The notes under the pieces: model-generated | The model's input: the letters and a program-made list of their open reading frames with translations, nothing else | What the model was told of the DNA's origin: nothing | Database searches by the model: none | Program-made: the position numbers and the translations under genes | Shown: piece after piece, positions 1 through 11,024 of the stretch | Layout: every line of letters begins with the position of its first letter | How positions within the stretch are numbered: position 1 is the first letter of the stretch | From: Daldinia sp. FL1419 | Lineage: Eukaryota; Ascomycota; Sordariomycetes; Xylariales; Hypoxylaceae | Assembly: GCA_025201765.1 (NCBI GenBank) | Contig: MU623365.1 | Location: 186,001-250,000 of the forward strand | Length of the DNA stretch: 64,000 nt | Reading direction: 5' to 3'

Positions 1-1024
1 CACCCCTCCTCCTTACAACCATCCAAGTACGCTCCAAGATGCCAAGGATACTTTAGTAAGGCGCCTTCAGCCGTTCGATATTATTTGTGAGTGTCTCGAG
101 AAACCCCGTTTTATTGGAAAAAATCTAATAATTCCAGCTTCAATGAGAGAGCGGACGCCATTCCCGAAAGAACTCGTTGATAGGCTCCCAAATTTGAAGC
201 TTCTTCTCACAACGGGCAATAAAAATGCATCAATTGATGTCCAGGCGTGTTCCCAACGCGGTATTCCCGTAGCCGGTACCAATGGGAAGGGACCGAGCCC
301 AGATTCTACAACGCAGCATTGTGTGGCTCTAATTCTGGCTTTGGCGCGAAATATCCCACAGGATGATGCTACTATAAAGTCTGGGGGTTGGCAGACATCA
401 TTCGCCACAGGATTATCAGGAAAGGTATATGGTAGTATAGGGCTTGGAAGATTAGGAGTATCCGTCTCGAAGATTATGCATATAGCTTTCGGAATGAAGA
501 TCATTGCGTGGAGCACCAACCTAACCCAAGAAGCTGCTGACGAGAAGGCAAAAGCAGCTGGGCTACCTATCGAGGACGAAAACGGAGAAAAGACGTTTAA
601 GGTAGTTAGTCGAGACGAGTTGTTCTCTTCTACGGACGTAGCCACTGTCCAGCTCGTCCTCTCAGACCGATCCAGGGGCTTGATAACGGCGAACGACCTA
701 AATAAGATGAAGAAATCAGCATTCTTTGTAAACACTTCACGAGGCCCGATAGTAGTGGAAGAAGACCTTCTAGAGGTGGCTAGGAAGGGGTCAATACGTG
801 GTATAGGGCTTGATGTATACGATCTTGAGCCATTACCTACAGATAGCGAGTGGAGGGATCCAAGATGGGGCAAAAGCGGTAGGAGTCGAGTGGTATTAAC
901 ACCACATATGGGCTACGTTGAGGAAGAAAGTCTCATGGATTGGTATCAACAGCACGTAGATAACATTTTACGGTGGAAGAAGGGGGAGGAATTAACTACA
1001 CTTTTCAGTGATAATGGGTACTAG
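1..1024 (+). CDS. D-isomer-specific 2-hydroxyacid dehydrogenase, 3' part (5' end outside window)
   Basis: NAD(P)-dependent oxidoreductase of the D-2-hydroxyacid dehydrogenase family, which interconverts 2-oxoacids and D-2-hydroxyacids; the exact substrate cannot be read from sequence. Exons: 2-86 (frame open from the window edge) and 138-1024, joined across a 51-nt intron 87-137 (GTGAGT..CCAG). The join gives ..QPFDIISSMRERTPFP.., as expected for the family. The Rossmann glycine motif GLGRLG lies near 440-460. The catalytic triad is visible: Arg in NTSRGPIV (codon 740-742), Glu in DVYDLEP (827-829), His in LTPHMGY (905-907). Stop at 1022-1024. The start codon and the N-terminal part of the catalytic domain lie upstream of the window. 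The ATG at 143 is internal and not the start. Family assignment is secure; substrate is unknown. Confidence 0.9.
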   Translation, partial: TPPPYNHPSTLQDAKDTLVRRLQPFDIICECLEKPRFIGKNLIIPASMRERTPFPKELVDRLPNLKLLLTTGNKNASIDVQACSQRGIPVAGTNGKGPSPDSTTQHCVALILALARNIPQDDATIKSGGWQTSFATGLSGKVYGSIGLGRLGVSVSKIMHIAFGMKIIAWSTNLTQEAADEKAKAAGLPIEDENGEKTFKVVSRDELFSSTDVATVQLVLSDRSRGLITANDLNKMKKSAFFVNTSRGPIVVEEDLLEVARKGSIRGIGLDVYDLEPLPTDSEWRDPRWGKSGRSRVVLTPHMGYVEEESLMDWYQQHVDNILRWKKGEELTTLFSDNGY

Positions 1025-1508
1025 TCTTCAGGGTCTTGATATGTAAGTAGAAACAACGCTAATGCCGCTGCTGCCGCTGCCGCTGCTGCTGCAAACACCG
1101 TACCTTCTAGTTGAGATGGTACAGGACTTCCCCTTGTCTAGGTATGTAGGTACCTATTACCTAGAGATAGGTACTAACCAACAATTTTCGACTATGATTG
1201 ATTCAGGGGTGGGGCTGAAGGAAGTCGTTGTCGGGCAGCAGATAGTATAATATCGATCCATAAGGAAACAACGCAAAAGAGGTAGTTGTGTACCACGCTA
1301 AATGGTCGCCATTTCCAAGTGTTATGAATTTCGTGCCTTTCATTCGAATTTGCCCTCAAACTTCTGACCAGTCGCACATCCTACATCCTTCACAACTTGA
1401 CTGTTCACAACTTGATAACCTTTTCACCTTCTTAAAATTATACTTTTGCACGTTGGAGCCCTTCATTCATCATTGTCGTATTTAGGTTCAGTAGAGCTTA
1501 AACTCACA
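1025..1508. other. Intergenic gap with CTG/CCG run and TAGGTA motifs
   Basis: No gene seen. It holds an imperfect CCG/CTG trinucleotide run (1064-1092), a cluster of the intergenic TAGGTA/TACCTA motif (about 1138-1175), and the presumed promoter and leader of the next gene. A short open frame here owes its length to the trinucleotide run. Confidence 0.6.
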
Positions 1509-3014
1509 ATGGAGCCGCGGGGGAATCAACCCTTTAACAAAATGGATATCGACCAAGGTAAGACGGTTTATCCAACCTACCTACCTCTTAACACAACTGT
1601 TTCCTTTAGCATCTCTGTAGCAGAATAATGATTGCATATTGGCCTAACTGATTATAGGATCACCCTTCAACACCGGCTTCAAGGAGCTCCTTAACGAAAC
1701 TACCCAGACAGCCGGCCCAGCCTCGACTTCCTATGGAGGTCTCGACCCCTCGGTCGCACCCGAGGGGCCCCCTGAAGACGTAGTAGGTAACGACCCCGAA
1801 GGCCTCCAGGCGGTGCTTGGAGCGTTATCGCTTGATCGCGAGATCAAGAGAGAAAGTCAAAGCCCGTCTAGGATGGCCATGACCTATGCAAGCATGTCTC
1901 AGAATGGTAAGCGACGCTATATTCCTCATCCCTAGTATGTGGTACCCTTCTAATTATCGTTTCAAGTTGCCTCTGCCCCCCCGGCCAATATTGCCTCCCA
2001 AGGCGGCCCAATCGCCCCTTTGAACCAACAGGCTGTCCCTGCTGGGACTAGCAACATGCGCGCCTCGTTCGAATTGCCTCTTCAGCAACTCGACCCTGGT
2101 GCACTCTTTCCCCTTCGCATTGGCTATACGGCGCCCCTTCGAAGACCATTCGGTTCTCTTCGAGACCGGGATGGTACCCAAGGTGACTTCGGACCGGGAC
2201 ATGCCAGCTCCTCTAGTTTTGTGGATGGGAAGCACGTTACTTCTCCAATGATTCTGAGCCAAGAGTGCCAGAAACGGCGATTCAACCCGCACTTTACCGA
2301 GTGGCGCGATCACAATGGTTTTTTTAGATGCTCTGTCACTATTCGGGGACGTATGATCGTAGACGGTAGTGCATACGGAAGCGCAACCGAAGCAAAAGCT
2401 GCCGTATCAGAGATGGCTCTCCCGGAGGTTCGAAAGATCCCGGTACGTAATATTTTTAACATGTTCTTGTCTTTCCTCCCCTGTTATTGGACAGCTATTA
2501 ACATATGGCCAAGTGTGAGGATCCGGCAGATAAACCATCAGCCGTTTTAACGGAAGTCAGCGAGCGGGGCATACGAGGGGGCATAGCCAACGTTCATCAA
2601 CAGGCCCGAACGAGTTCTTCGCTGCGTGACAATCGCATCGGTCGCCATCAGCCACGGGGCAACCGCCCCAATTGGCGGCACAACAACACTGATGTTGAAG
2701 AGCAGGAGGATATAATCATGGCTCAAATTCAATCAATGTTCGGCGTTATTGATGGTCCTAGTAGAGAGGTCGCCAACGACCCATTGGCTTCTCGTGCCTT
2801 CCTTCAAGGAATGGCTCTAGGGGCACAGCTAGGACGCTCATCTGAACGTCGCCTTGAGACATACGCCCGACACCCAACGCCGACACCACAGCCTCGAGGG
2901 CTGCGTTCTCGACAATATGGTGTCAACGATCGCCGCCGAGAGCGATCGCCGAACACGGGCTCTCAGCCGCGCTATAGCCGAGCAAGATCGCCAATTCACC
3001 ATCGCAACCATTGA
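1509..3014 (+). CDS. Hypothetical protein with dsRNA-binding-like segment, about 424 aa
   Basis: Proposed exons 1509-1557, 1658-1906, 1967-2442, 2514-3014 (1275 nt, 424 aa). Intron 1 (1558-1657) is canonical, with CTAAC branch and TAG acceptor. Introns 2 and 3 only keep frame if they end in AAG (1966 and 2513). Residues about 205-255 (..RFNPHFTEWRDHNGFFRC.. through ..SATEAKAAVSEMAL..) have the layout of a fungal double-stranded-RNA-binding motif: an aromatic strand, then a helix with the typical A-K-A-A pattern. The upstream part is Pro/Ser/Gly-rich. The C-terminus is Arg/Ser-rich (RRRERSPN, RYSRARSP) and probably disordered. I do not recognise the protein by name; an RNA-binding role is an inference from one weakly conserved segment. 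Exon 1 and the two AAG acceptors are the least certain parts. Confidence 0.6.
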
Positions 3015-3308
3015 GATATCAATTAGCTTGCTGATGCAATATTGACTATGGATTATCGTAAACCATATCTCTTTTGCACACGGTTTACTGCCCGTGGTTG
3101 CAGGCTAGTTGCGTGATTTATTGGGCGACCATCAGGTGAAAAATCGTATAGTGAGATCACATTTCCGTTAAGAATGGAAATAGAGTGAGTCTTTTGTTAG
3201 GTCGTCATAGACCAAGTTGTTTCTCTGAGATTTCCTCAACGCAAAGTAAACTCCAAAAAGGTCCCTCGAAAAAAAAAGCTTCAGTTCTTGCAACTCAGTT
3301 TCTTTATA

Positions 3309-4218
3309 TTATATTTTGCTAGGCATTCTTAGGCCTCCGTCCAACCTAATCACCGTTCCGTTTAGCATAGGATTTTCAATGGCGTGTCGGGCCAGCTGTG
3401 CAAACTCCGCAGGCTGCCCAGCTCGTCTTGGAAACTCCATGACCGCTTCCAGACCCTTGAACAACTTCTTAGGCATGGCAGCTGTCATTCGCGACTCAAA
3501 AACACCTGGAGCGATTGTTACACAACGAATACCATACCTGGCCAGATCTCTAGCCATTGGTAAGGTCAAGGCTGCAACTGCCCCTTTACTGGCTGCGTAC
3601 GATACTTGTCCTTTTTGTCCGTCAAACGCGGCGACAGAAGCTACCATGATGACCACACCGCGTTCCTTGTCGGTCCCCACCGGCTCGGTCTTGGCAAGAT
3701 GAACAAGACACTGGCGTACCAAGTCAATCGTTCCTCTCAAATTTATTTTGAGAACGAAGTCAAAACTATCCATGCTAAACGCGTTTCCATCTCGATCTAG
3801 TATCTGCTAGATGATTAATTCCTTTCTTTTAGTTGTCTTGAAGGTTGCGTACCGTGGCCGGATTTCCAACACCGGCAGCGGGAATTACACCTCCCAAAGG
3901 CTTTCCGGTTTGCTGCGTCCATTCGATAATTCCTTTGACGGCGGCGGCAATACTAGCTGTGTCTAGTACATCGCATACAAAAAATTTCCCTGTTCCCTCG
4001 GGAAGTTTATTGACTACCGCGCTGCCATTTTCTTCATTTAGATCCAGGACGGCAGCATTGCCTCCATTTCGACATATATCCTCTACACACGCCTGTCCAA
4101 GACCAGAAGCTCTATTTTTAAATAGTCAGCCTAACTTCTGGGTCCGTTTGTAGATATATGGAGACGCGATAATTTCATACCCGCCTGAAATTACGAATGT
4201 TCTGCCTTCAATCTTCAT
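3309..4218 (-). CDS. Short-chain dehydrogenase, HSD10 / 3-hydroxyacyl-CoA dehydrogenase type-2-like, 264 aa
   Basis: NAD-dependent SDR. Exons in coding order: 4218-4181, 4111-3853, 3806-3309 (38+259+498 nt). Introns are 69 and 46 nt, GTATGA..TAG and GTACGC..CTAG. Joining exons 1 and 2 restores the cofactor motif TFVISGGASGLGQA at the N-terminus, which no single open frame shows. Further motifs: CDVLD (adenine-binding Asp), the AAGVGNPA stretch in place of NNAG, catalytic Ser in VASVAAFDGQ, and YAASK. The C-terminus ends ..RLDGGLRMPSKI. Length and motif spacing match the HSD17B10-like group (3-hydroxyacyl-CoA or hydroxysteroid substrates, usually mitochondrial); the true substrate is not known. 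It is divergent from the Rab4-like gene, sharing a 635-bp upstream region. Confidence 0.9.
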
Positions 4219-4853
4219 ATTGATTCGGGCTAATGAGATAACAATCGGTTAATAGGCGTAGTTAGACTAATATACTTTCGTTGATGGAAATTTACGGCGC
4301 GTCGTTGATAAGATTTTATAAGGGCGAATATCAACTGACTTTATAAACAGGACAAGTCGGCATCCAGCCGTTACTAGCCTCGGTAAATTATGAAGTCCAG
4401 CAGGCTGCCAGGGACGTTCTTGCTGACTAACAAAGGAATCTAGGTAGGTACCCATGTATTGTACATATGTATTGTACATATGTATATGTAGAACCTACCT
4501 ACCTTAGGTGGATGGAAGCTCTGCATGATTGTATTGTAGTGTACAGTGTATGTACACCAGGTAAGCGCACTAACCGGGCAATCCCTGCAGTGAATCCACC
4601 CAGTTTCGTCACTGCTGATCACAAGCACTGATAAGTGTAGCTGAAACTACCACATTTCAGGTATGGTTTGAACTATTTTAAGCCTCGTCTTAGTTGATAA
4701 TCGTAAGGTGAACCTAATCAGCAACTTCGATTGTACCCAATTCCTACATATCCGATAATCATTTCGAGCACTTCTCCTATTGACGATTGCGATCTTCTCA
4801 ATTTCTGTTTAGTTTCGGCTTCTTTGCCGATATCGCACGAGTGGCCGGACAAG
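4219..4853. promoter_or_regulatory. Divergent upstream region between SDR (-) and Rab4-like gene (+)
   Basis: About 635 bp with no gene. It carries a TAGGTAGGTACC motif (about 4441-4453), a tandem of the ATTGTACATATGT unit (4454-4490), and ACCTACCTACCTTAGGT just after it. Promoters for both flanking genes must lie here by position, but no specific factor site can be named. Confidence 0.4.
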
Positions 4854-6086
4854 ATGACGCGTCCGAGGCGTTCATCGGCCGCCAGCACGGAGAGCACGGG
4901 GACGGCGGGCGATCAGGTATGCGAAGACAAACCTTACACGGGGTGCGAAGATTATGGAAAGAAAAAAAAAAGGATGGCTAATACAGTTATAGGAGCTCGG
5001 GAGCATGTATGATTACCTCGCTAAGATTATCTTGCTGGGTCCGAGCGGAACTGGAAAGTGAGTTTCGTCAATCGCCCTGATCCGAGTTAGACAAGACATC
5101 TTGGGTATATACTCGTAGAATTATACTTAAGAATATAGACTTCTATGTGATCTACTTACTAACCATGCGGTCCCCATAGGTCATGTCTCTTGCACCGTTT
5201 TGTCAAGAACGAATGGCGAGTCCTCTCCTCGCAAACGATCGGTGTCGAGTTTGCTAGCAAGATTATCAAGGTCGGCACGGGCCCGCGGAGGAAGCGGATA
5301 AAGCTACAGGTATCAAAAATCATTCCGGTAAGGCGGTACGGCTGGGGCTGATAATGATATTAGTTGTGGGATACGGCAGGCACCGAGCGATTTCGGTCCG
5401 TCTCGCGATCATACTACCGGGGTGCGGCCGGTGCTATTTTATGCTACGACATCACATCGCACAATTCGTTTAGGGCATTACAACCATTTCTTAACGATGC
5501 ACGAGCGTTGGCTTCACCTAATCTTACGATGATCCTCGCTGGGAACAAACTGGATCTTGCTAACGATACCCTCATCGACACGAGTTTGCCCCCTCCCACG
5601 CCGTCAAGTACAAGTTCGTCTTTGCCGTACAGCATATCTGCGGGCACAGCTAGCGCAGGTGCTTCCCTTGGGACCCAGATGAAAGCGACCGTGGCACCTG
5701 AAGGTCGCGAGGTATCGACCACCGAAGCATCGAGATGGGCTAGCAGCGTTAACGTACCTGTTACGGTGGAAGTATCGGCTTTCTCGGGGGAGGGTGTCGA
5801 CGAGATATTCGCGCGACTGGCACGCATGATTCTGACGAAGATTGAGCTCGGAGAAATCGACCCGGACGACCCCATGAGCGGCATTCAGTACGGAGATGGA
5901 GGTATGTGGAATGCGGGGGCTAGTGACGGTGGCAGTATCAAGAGCTCGATGACTACAGACGAAGTAAGCCTTGGTGGCATGAGACGGAGACGCAAGGGCA
6001 AGAACCGCGCGCAGAACTGGGGTATGCGCGAGTGGGAGGAAGTATTTACTCTGAGCCGCGGGCGAGGCAGAGGAAATTGCTGTTAA
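4854..6086 (+). CDS. Rab4-like small GTPase with long insert, 326 aa
   Basis: Rab-family GTPase of endosomal recycling type. Exons 4854-4916, 4993-5057, 5180-5309, 5364-6086 (981 nt). Exon 1 encodes a Ser/Thr-rich N-terminal extension. G1 is GPSGTGKS (residues 37-44), spanning the intron at 5058. Switch I contains [12 protein letters not shown]. Switch II is WDTAGTERF (88-96), so Thr93 replaces the usual catalytic Gln. G4 is NKLD (147-150), G5 is SAF (224-226). A low-complexity insert of about 45 residues (about 155-200, Pro/Ser/Thr/Ala-rich) separates G4 from the next helix. The C-terminal tail is long and basic ([14 protein letters not shown]) and ends in GNCC, a geranylgeranylation signal of the -CC type. 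From memory, fungal Rab4 proteins also carry Thr in switch II. The next exon starts with TTG-TGG directly after the intron, so TTG is an ordinary Leu codon. Confidence 0.9.
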
Positions 6087-7670
6087 TACAGGAAATAGAG
6101 GAGATGAGCCGAAGGCTGTAATGACGACGAAATGGATATGGGCTAGACAGGACTGACCTGGCGACACTACGATGATACCTTAGGTACTTTTTTATGCAAG
6201 CGCGCTCGCTTTTGGTCCTTTTGTTGTTCTTTCTTTTTTTTTTCTGGCGTTGGGAGTGTGGATCGCCCTAAGGGACGGATTCCGAACGAAGACTTGATAG
6301 AATAATATAAGATTTTCTTCCGCCCCATAGTTATGATTTATACGCAGGGGTATCTATGTGCGGGTTAATATTTAACTCTCTGTATATGTATATGGCCTTG
6401 CTAGGAACCGATTTCACGATGCCGCGAACCGATAAGCGGCGTGGGAGGTGAGGCTCCGTCCTTTTCGGCGGAGGGTCTTCCACCCTTGCACTTCGGCGGA
6501 ACGACCTCCACTAGGTCACCGAATGCTTACCGCGTAGAACTTGCGTCTTTTTTCTTGTTTCTTTCTTTCTTTCTTTTCTTTTTCTTTTTTTTTTCGTGGA
6601 TTGCACAGTCGATATTAAGTGTTACATACCTACCTAGATAATGATATCAGGACGAGACTATCGGTATCACGGACGTCGGGATTATAAAAAGTATCGAGAA
6701 TTTGGCGCAGAATGATATATTGGCCGGGGCATTCTCCGAAGAGGCTCCCGCTCCGCTGCACGGGACTAGCCCGATAAGGTAGCGGATTCGTATACTCCGC
6801 GATATGGAACCATTAGCGTGGATTTGGCGAGTTTAAAGAAAGGTGGAGTCGGATGATTGGTGGTTTTCTTGATTTCTTGATTTCTTGATTTCTTGCATGT
6901 TGTGGCGTTGTTGCATTTATACCACTTTGTTGATCCTCATCCAACTAAACTTCTACACAATTTCCACATTGCGCATTTCTGCATTCTCCAACAAACGAAG
7001 ATGCAATCAACGTGTATCTTCTATACCCTCTCCAACTGCAAGTTCCTGCATGTAGTCATGCAGAGATATACATGCATGCCTACATACCTAGGTACATATG
7101 CCCACGACGGTTAGAGCGGTTAGTCAAAGCCGCGGGTGGTCGTTTGCATTACCGATGGGGGGGACGATAATGCAATATGCTCCTCTCCCGTGAGTTGTAT
7201 AGAGCTTTGTGTCGCATAGCAGCTAAGAGCCAAGTACACACCAATATTTTGTAAATATCCCCGGCAAGTGGCTATCGACCTTGTCCATCTCACACATTGC
7301 AAAGCTCACGTCGCAAAAAGTCATTGCAAAGAATCAACATCATCGACAGTACCTAGGTTAGATCGTCTAGTTGTGCTCCAATAAGCTCTCAGAATTTCGT
7401 CGGCTTCTCATTCGTCTTTGTTATTAGTTCCATCACGTTTCCAATTGCTTCGTGTCGCTTAACTCCAGTCCACATCTTGAGCAGCAAGGCCATTGCTCGT
7501 TTATTTCTATGGAGCACTGGCAGGATTCAGATTCATTGCTAGGCCAAGCCTATTCTAGCATTGTCGATTTAAGCAAGGCTCGTCTTAACATAAATATACG
7601 CTTATCCTCATCCCCATTTGCCTCCCGTGAAGCTCCGTCTCCTCTCTCTTCCAAGCCACAATCCCACGAG
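6087..7670. other. Intergenic gap, 1.6 kb
   Basis: No gene supported. Contents: pyrimidine-rich tracts (about 6222-6245 and 6546-6596), a tandem TTTCTTGA array (6865-6895), TACCTAGGTAC motifs (about 6627 and 7085), and the presumed beta-mannosidase promoter and leader. In-frame codons reach upstream of the mannosidase start (ATG at 7510), but the resulting Ser-rich 54-residue extension has no counterpart in the family. Confidence 0.5.
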
Positions 7671-10304
7671 ATGGCACGTCGCATTGTGATCCCAATTGAC
7701 AAGAATTGGGAATTTAAGCAGGCCGACAAGGACGACGGCAAGTATCTGCCTGTGGGCCAATTCCCTACTAACGTGCACCTCGATCTACTCATTCACAAGC
7801 TTATCCCCGACCCTTATATCGGCAAAAATGAGCTCGATGTGCAATGGGTCGGCGAAGCAGCCTGGGTCTACAAGACCACCTTTGCATCTCCCACGGTGGG
7901 GGGCTCTGCGAAGGCGGTTTTGGCCTTTGACGGATTAGATACCTTTGCGACTGTGGTGCTTAACGGGAAGACCATTCTTGAAACCGAGAACATGTTCATT
8001 CCTGAACGTGTAGATGTCACGGCCGACCTAAAGAAAGATGGCGAAGAGAACGAGCTAGTAATCACGTTTGATAGCGCATACTTGAGAGGCTGGAAGTTGA
8101 TTGAGAAATATCCGGACCACAAGTGGGGATGCTGGAACGGCGATAACTCGAGATTGGCCGTGAGGAAATCTCAATATCACTGGGTAAGTCCGCCTAGAAG
8201 CTGGGTCATACGAAGGAGACGTCGTGTAGCCCAGTGACGCTGATTTGAGTAGGGTTGGGATTGGGGTCCGGCACTGCTGACCTGCGGCCCCTGGCGACCA
8301 ATCAACCTTGAGGTCTACGAGTCGCGCATCACTGATCTCTGGGTCGACGTCGATGTTGATAAATCCCTAAAATTTGCCACAGTAACCACACACGCTTCTA
8401 CGGAAGGCAAGGCTTCGGACGTTTGGTTCGATATCTCGTTTAAGGGCACGCCTATCGTGGGCCAAGCGGTAGCATCTGGAGAAAGCGCCACATTTACTAT
8501 CTATAACCCGAAACTATGGTACCCGGTACGATACGGTAAGCAACCCTTATATACGGTCACAGCGACCCTGGATGAAGACGACAAGATCATAGATAGTGTG
8601 TCGAAAAATTTTGGGTTACGGAGAGCAGAGTTGGTGCAGAGGCCACTAAAGGGTGAACCCGGCACGTCATTCTTTTTCGAGGTCAACGGAATTCCTATTT
8701 TCTGTGGCGGCAGCGACTGGATCCCTGCGGACAACTTCATCCCGCGTATCAGCAAGGAAAGATATTACGACTGGGTCAAATTGGTGGCAGACGGTAACCA
8801 GTCCATGATCCGAGTATGGGGAGGAGGCATCTACGAAGAGCAGGCTTTCTACGATGCTTGCGATGAGCTAGGTATTCTCGTATGGCAGGACTTCATGTTT
8901 GGCTGCGGCAACTATCCTGCCTGGTCTGGTCTTCTGGACTCGATCAAGCGTGAAGCGGAGGAGAATATCAAACTGCTAAGGCATCATCCGAGTATCGTGG
9001 TTTACGCTGGTAACAATGAAGATTACCAGTACGCGGAGAGCGTTAATCTCACGTGGGAGCAGGATAACAAGGATGCAAATAGTTGGCTCAAGACCGACTT
9101 TCCCGCGCGTTATATCTACGAAAAGATCCTTCCTGATGCGTGTCGGGAACTGGCCCCGTCTGTCCACTACCACCCAGGAAGCCCCTGGGGTGGGGTTGAC
9201 ACGCATGATGCTACCGTGGGCGATATCCATCAGTGGAACGTCTGGCACGGGACACAGGAGAAGTATCAAAACTTTGATAAACTAGTCGGACGCTTTGTGT
9301 CCGAGTTCGGTATGGAGGCCTTCCCATCTGTCAAGACGATCGACGCCTTTCTGCCCCTTGGAAAAGACGACCCGGATCGATATCCGCAGTCTTCCACGAT
9401 AGACTTTCACAACAAAGCGGATGGGCACGAGCGACGTATCGCGCTGTACCTCGTTGAAAACATGAGGTATGCGCCGGATCCTCTTGAGCAGTTTGTCTAC
9501 AGTACACAATTGATGCAAGCCGAGTGCCTGGCTTCGGCCTATCGACTATGGAAGCGACAGTGGAAGGGCCCGGGGCGGGAGTACTGTGGTGGTGCCCTCG
9601 TATGGCAGATCAACGACTGCTGGCCAGTTACCAGCTGGGCTATCTGCGACTACTATCTACGACCCAAACATGCTTATTTCACCGTCAAGCGTGAGATGGC
9701 GCCGCTATCGATCGGCATGACACGACGTGAACACAAGTACCCACGCAACAAATATACACGCGTGGATATTGATACGAAGATACAAATTGAGGTATGGGGT
9801 AGCAATCTTACCCTGGAGGATATCACAGTAGACTGTGTGGTCAAGGCTTGGGACGTCGAAACCGGAGTGGAGACGTACAGCGAGACGGTCAACAAGGAAC
9901 CCTTTGTCCTACCCCAGAACCAGTCTACGGAGATCACCGCCTTCGACGTACCAGAGCCCAAGAAAGACGAAGGCGTTGATGCATCGCGCACCATAGTAGC
10001 CGCATACCTAGTAAGCCGTGACGACGGCACCCAGCTTGCGCGTTACGTCAACTGGCCCGAGCCCCTGAAATACCTACACCTTGCCAAACCCGCACGACTA
10101 CGCGCAGATCTAAGCGAGGACCTTGCTACCGTAAACCTCTCAGCCGAGGTCCCTGTCAAGGGTGTCGCGGTCGAGAGCGAGGACGACGATGTCAAGTTTG
10201 AGGATAACCTTGTTGATATTGTGCCCGGGGAGGTGGTGAGTATCAAGGTGCGCGGTGCGAAGGCGGATAGCGTTATTACGACCAGGTATTTGGGAATGAT
10301 TTAG
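7671..10304 (+). CDS. mndB: Beta-mannosidase B, GH2, intracellular, 854 aa
   Basis: Removes terminal beta-1,4-mannose from mannooligosaccharides; the lack of a signal peptide fits the intracellular B type. Exons 7671-8183 and 8253-10304, with one 69-nt intron (GTAAGT..GAGTAG). The join gives SQYHW|GWDWGP, a hallmark of GH2 beta-mannosidases. The order is sugar-binding domain (about 1-190), immunoglobulin-like domain, TIM barrel, then C-terminal beta domains. Acid/base Glu427 lies in YAGNNEDY (codon 9018-9020) and nucleophile Glu522 in SEFGMEAF (codon 9303-9305). The start at 7671 (MARRIVIPID) was chosen because family members begin near this point. The length matches the usual 840-860 aa. Only the A versus B type and the start remain open. 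Confidence 0.95.
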
Positions 10305-11024
10305 GCCAGTGCGTATATCTTAGGTACCTCTACCCAGGCAGTTACTTGATGAGCATAGCAGATGAGCTAGGATATATACTTAAATTGACTACGTTCGCCG
10401 CTCTCAGCTAATTTGTCTCCGTACCTATGTATTACTCCGTTAACTTGCCCGGAACATGAGCGCCAGCCCGTGCAGCATGGCCCCCTGCTTATGGCTCACT
10501 TAACTTCTCCAAAGCCAGCCTAACTAGATCTTTCGCTATATATTTGTGACAAGGGCCCTGGTCTAAATACCACTTCTACGACGCATTTATCAGATATCAT
10601 GGGGTTTAGATCTGGGTTTAAAGTGTCTGTCCGGCTAAGTGTCCGGTCCTATCGGAGTCGTCCCGTGTTCTGTTGATGTCGCATGGGGAAGTATGCGTAG
10701 CCAGGAGGATCCCGGAGGAAGATGGATAGCTGAAGGTTTATATTTAGAGAAGGCCCACCGTTGAAATAACAGGACATTAGCATATGACCCTCTAAATACT
10801 AGGTAATCATGAGATGAACCATAAAAATAAGAGTAGGATAGCACAGATTCATGGCAGGTATGTGCTATTTCATTTTTCTGCAATTTCCCTATTTACGGTG
10901 AAATATAAGGACCGCCCTGATGCTCGCGTCTAACAAACGTTTGCGTACTGATACCAGCGGTAATCGTCATCCTTCTCATCAACGCCAGTACTAAATCATC
11001 AACATATCCCCTAAAAATCACAGT
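10305..11024. other. Convergent 3' region between beta-mannosidase and xylitol dehydrogenase
   Basis: 720 bp without a gene; holds the 3' UTRs of both converging genes and a TTAGGTACC motif near 10320. Short antisense frames here show no family resemblance. Confidence 0.5.

Noticed and set aside
67..873. 268-aa open frame on the minus strand
   Set aside because: Antisense shadow of the D-2-hydroxyacid dehydrogenase, whose plus-strand motifs are unambiguous.
1062..1250. 62-aa Leu/Pro-rich frame
   Set aside because: Arises from a CTG/CCG trinucleotide run.
3845..4153. 102-aa plus-strand frame
   Set aside because: Antisense of SDR exon 2, which splices cleanly to the cofactor motif on the minus strand.
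5604..6167. 187-aa minus-strand frame
   Set aside because: Antisense shadow of the Rab4-like final exon.
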